Of a DNA stretch of 64,000 nt, positions 63,334 through 64,000 are shown one piece after another. Numbering within the stretch: the stretch's first letter is position 1; each line of letters starts with the position of its first letter. Made by a program: the position numbers and the translations under genes. Source of the stretch: Gammaproteobacteria bacterium (lineage in GTDB: Bacteria > Pseudomonadota > Gammaproteobacteria > Burkholderiales > Burkholderiaceae_C); assembly GCA_018815325.1 (NCBI GenBank), contig JAHIYE010000019.1, positions 1-64,000 of the forward strand. Reading direction: 5' to 3'. The notes beneath the pieces were generated by a model that was not told the origin of the DNA, searched no databases, and saw only the letters and a list, made by a program, of their open reading frames with translations.

Positions 63334-64000
63334 ATGTGGCCTGAATCTCTCCGCAAACGTGTTCGTATCGCAGGTACGCACTTGGGCATAAGTGTGCTGG
63401 TAGCCGGCATGGCTTACTTGTTCGTATTCACTGTCTGGTATCCGTCGCCGTTTGCTGCCCTAGCAGGCGGTGCCCGATTGTTTTTACTGCTGGTCTTGGT
63501 TGATGTGGTAATGGGACCAGTGTTGACCGCGGTTGTGGCTAGTGCTGGCAAGTTACGGCGCGAATTGGTACGCGATTTATCAATCATCGTTGTGCTGCAG
63601 CTTGCAGCTTTTGCTTATGGCATTTTCAGTGTCGCGCTGGCAAGGCCGGTTGCACTTGTCTTTGAGGTAGATTTGCTGAGGCTGGTCTCGGCGGCAGATA
63701 TTGATCCCGAAGAATTGAAGAAAGCGCCAGTTGAACTGCGCAATTTGTCATGGAGTGGGCCGCGCTTATTGGCTGTTGTGAAACCGACTGACCCAACTGA
63801 GCAGTATCAAGCCATTCAACTTGGCTTGGCTGGTATTCAACTGGCAATGCTGCCTAAGTACTGGCGCAATTATGATGAATATGTTGACAGCGTATGGCGC
63901 CAGGCCAGACCAGTACAAGCACTGCTAAGCAAATATCCTGAGTCGGCGAAAAGCATGGAGAACATTGCCACATTGACAGGGCAGACCACGCAAACGTTGC
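63334..64000 (+). CDS. TfpX/TfpZ-type pilin accessory protein, partial
   Basis: An open frame of at least 222 codons cut by the window end. The N-terminal part has three or four hydrophobic helices (HLGISVLVAGMAYLFVFTVW, LFLLLVLVDVVMGPVLTAVV, LSIIVVLQLAAFAYGIF), followed by a polar part (FEVDLLRLVSAADIDPEELK). This layout and its place after pilA match the TfpX/TfpZ accessory proteins that stabilise specific pilins in the inner membrane. Codon use is less GC-biased than in core genes, as often seen for pilin cassettes. The C-terminus is not visible. Confidence 0.8.
   Translation, partial: MWPESLRKRVRIAGTHLGISVLVAGMAYLFVFTVWYPSPFAALAGGARLFLLLVLVDVVMGPVLTAVVASAGKLRRELVRDLSIIVVLQLAAFAYGIFSVALARPVALVFEVDLLRLVSAADIDPEELKKAPVELRNLSWSGPRLLAVVKPTDPTEQYQAIQLGLAGIQLAMLPKYWRNYDEYVDSVWRQARPVQALLSKYPESAKSMENIATLTGQTTQTL

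Overview
This window looks like chromosomal DNA of a betaproteobacterium of the family Comamonadaceae (Rhodoferax/Polaromonas/Acidovorax type). The grounds are high GC content with strong GC3 in most genes, a metX-metW pair, a Bug-type receptor, TRAP transporters, lptD-surA-rsmA order, a SET-domain gene next to topB and birA, and a degenerate 43-bp repeat that recurs through the window. The placement is inference from gene content; no rRNA or tRNA gene was seen. Most of the window is core genome, with one clear accessory island.

Layout. 0-8 kb: glycine-rich RRM protein, ECF-type sigma factor with a small zinc-finger anti-sigma protein, amtB behind a near-perfect sigma-54 promoter, a broken UPF0016 gene, metXW, and a rhodanese-ChrB/ChrA chromate module. 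7.8-16.3 kb: an acid-sugar (tetronate) catabolic locus: FCD-type GntR regulator, Bug receptor, ltnD-otnK-otnC-otnI, and a convergent dctPQM TRAP transporter. Together these would import a four-carbon sugar acid and convert it to DHAP. 16.6-28.6 kb: a chemoreceptor, an M20 peptidase with an alpha/beta hydrolase, an MFS carrier, rsmE, amgK, then lptD-surA-rsmA (outer-membrane biogenesis and ribosome methylation). 28.6-37.8 kb: secreted RNase/barstar pair, maeB, pepP, murU (partner of amgK in cell-wall sugar recycling), transketolase and GAPDH.

37.8-43.8 kb is an accessory island framed and punctuated by the 43-bp repeat. It holds a self-inhibited Fic protein behind a duplicated palindromic operator, a YdeI/OmdA-like gene, an unrecognised 277-aa protein overlapping a DUF488 gene tail to tail, and an AT-richer two-gene operon with an anti-phage-type dCTP deaminase and a 72-aa partner. 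It ends in a frameshifted helicase remnant. This is the most likely place for a poorly described system.

43.8-58 kb: topoisomerase III with a histone-H1-like Lys/Ala tail and a C-terminal SWIB domain, a TlpA-like protein, a SET methyltransferase-like protein, birA, a SPOR protein, a two-component system, a MarR regulator, recA-recX (LexA-like box upstream), argC, sucCD and a TerC protein. 58.3-64 kb: a PP2C phosphatase, a double-FHA protein and a GAF-domain GspE/PilB ATPase, followed by a type IV pilin with a sigma-54 promoter and the start of a TfpX/TfpZ accessory gene that runs off the window.

The 43-bp repeat is notable because copies lie inside otnC, across the fic stop codon and over the 3' end of recA, so it has apparently contributed coding sequence. 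No CRISPR array, insertion sequence, prophage, tRNA or rRNA was found.
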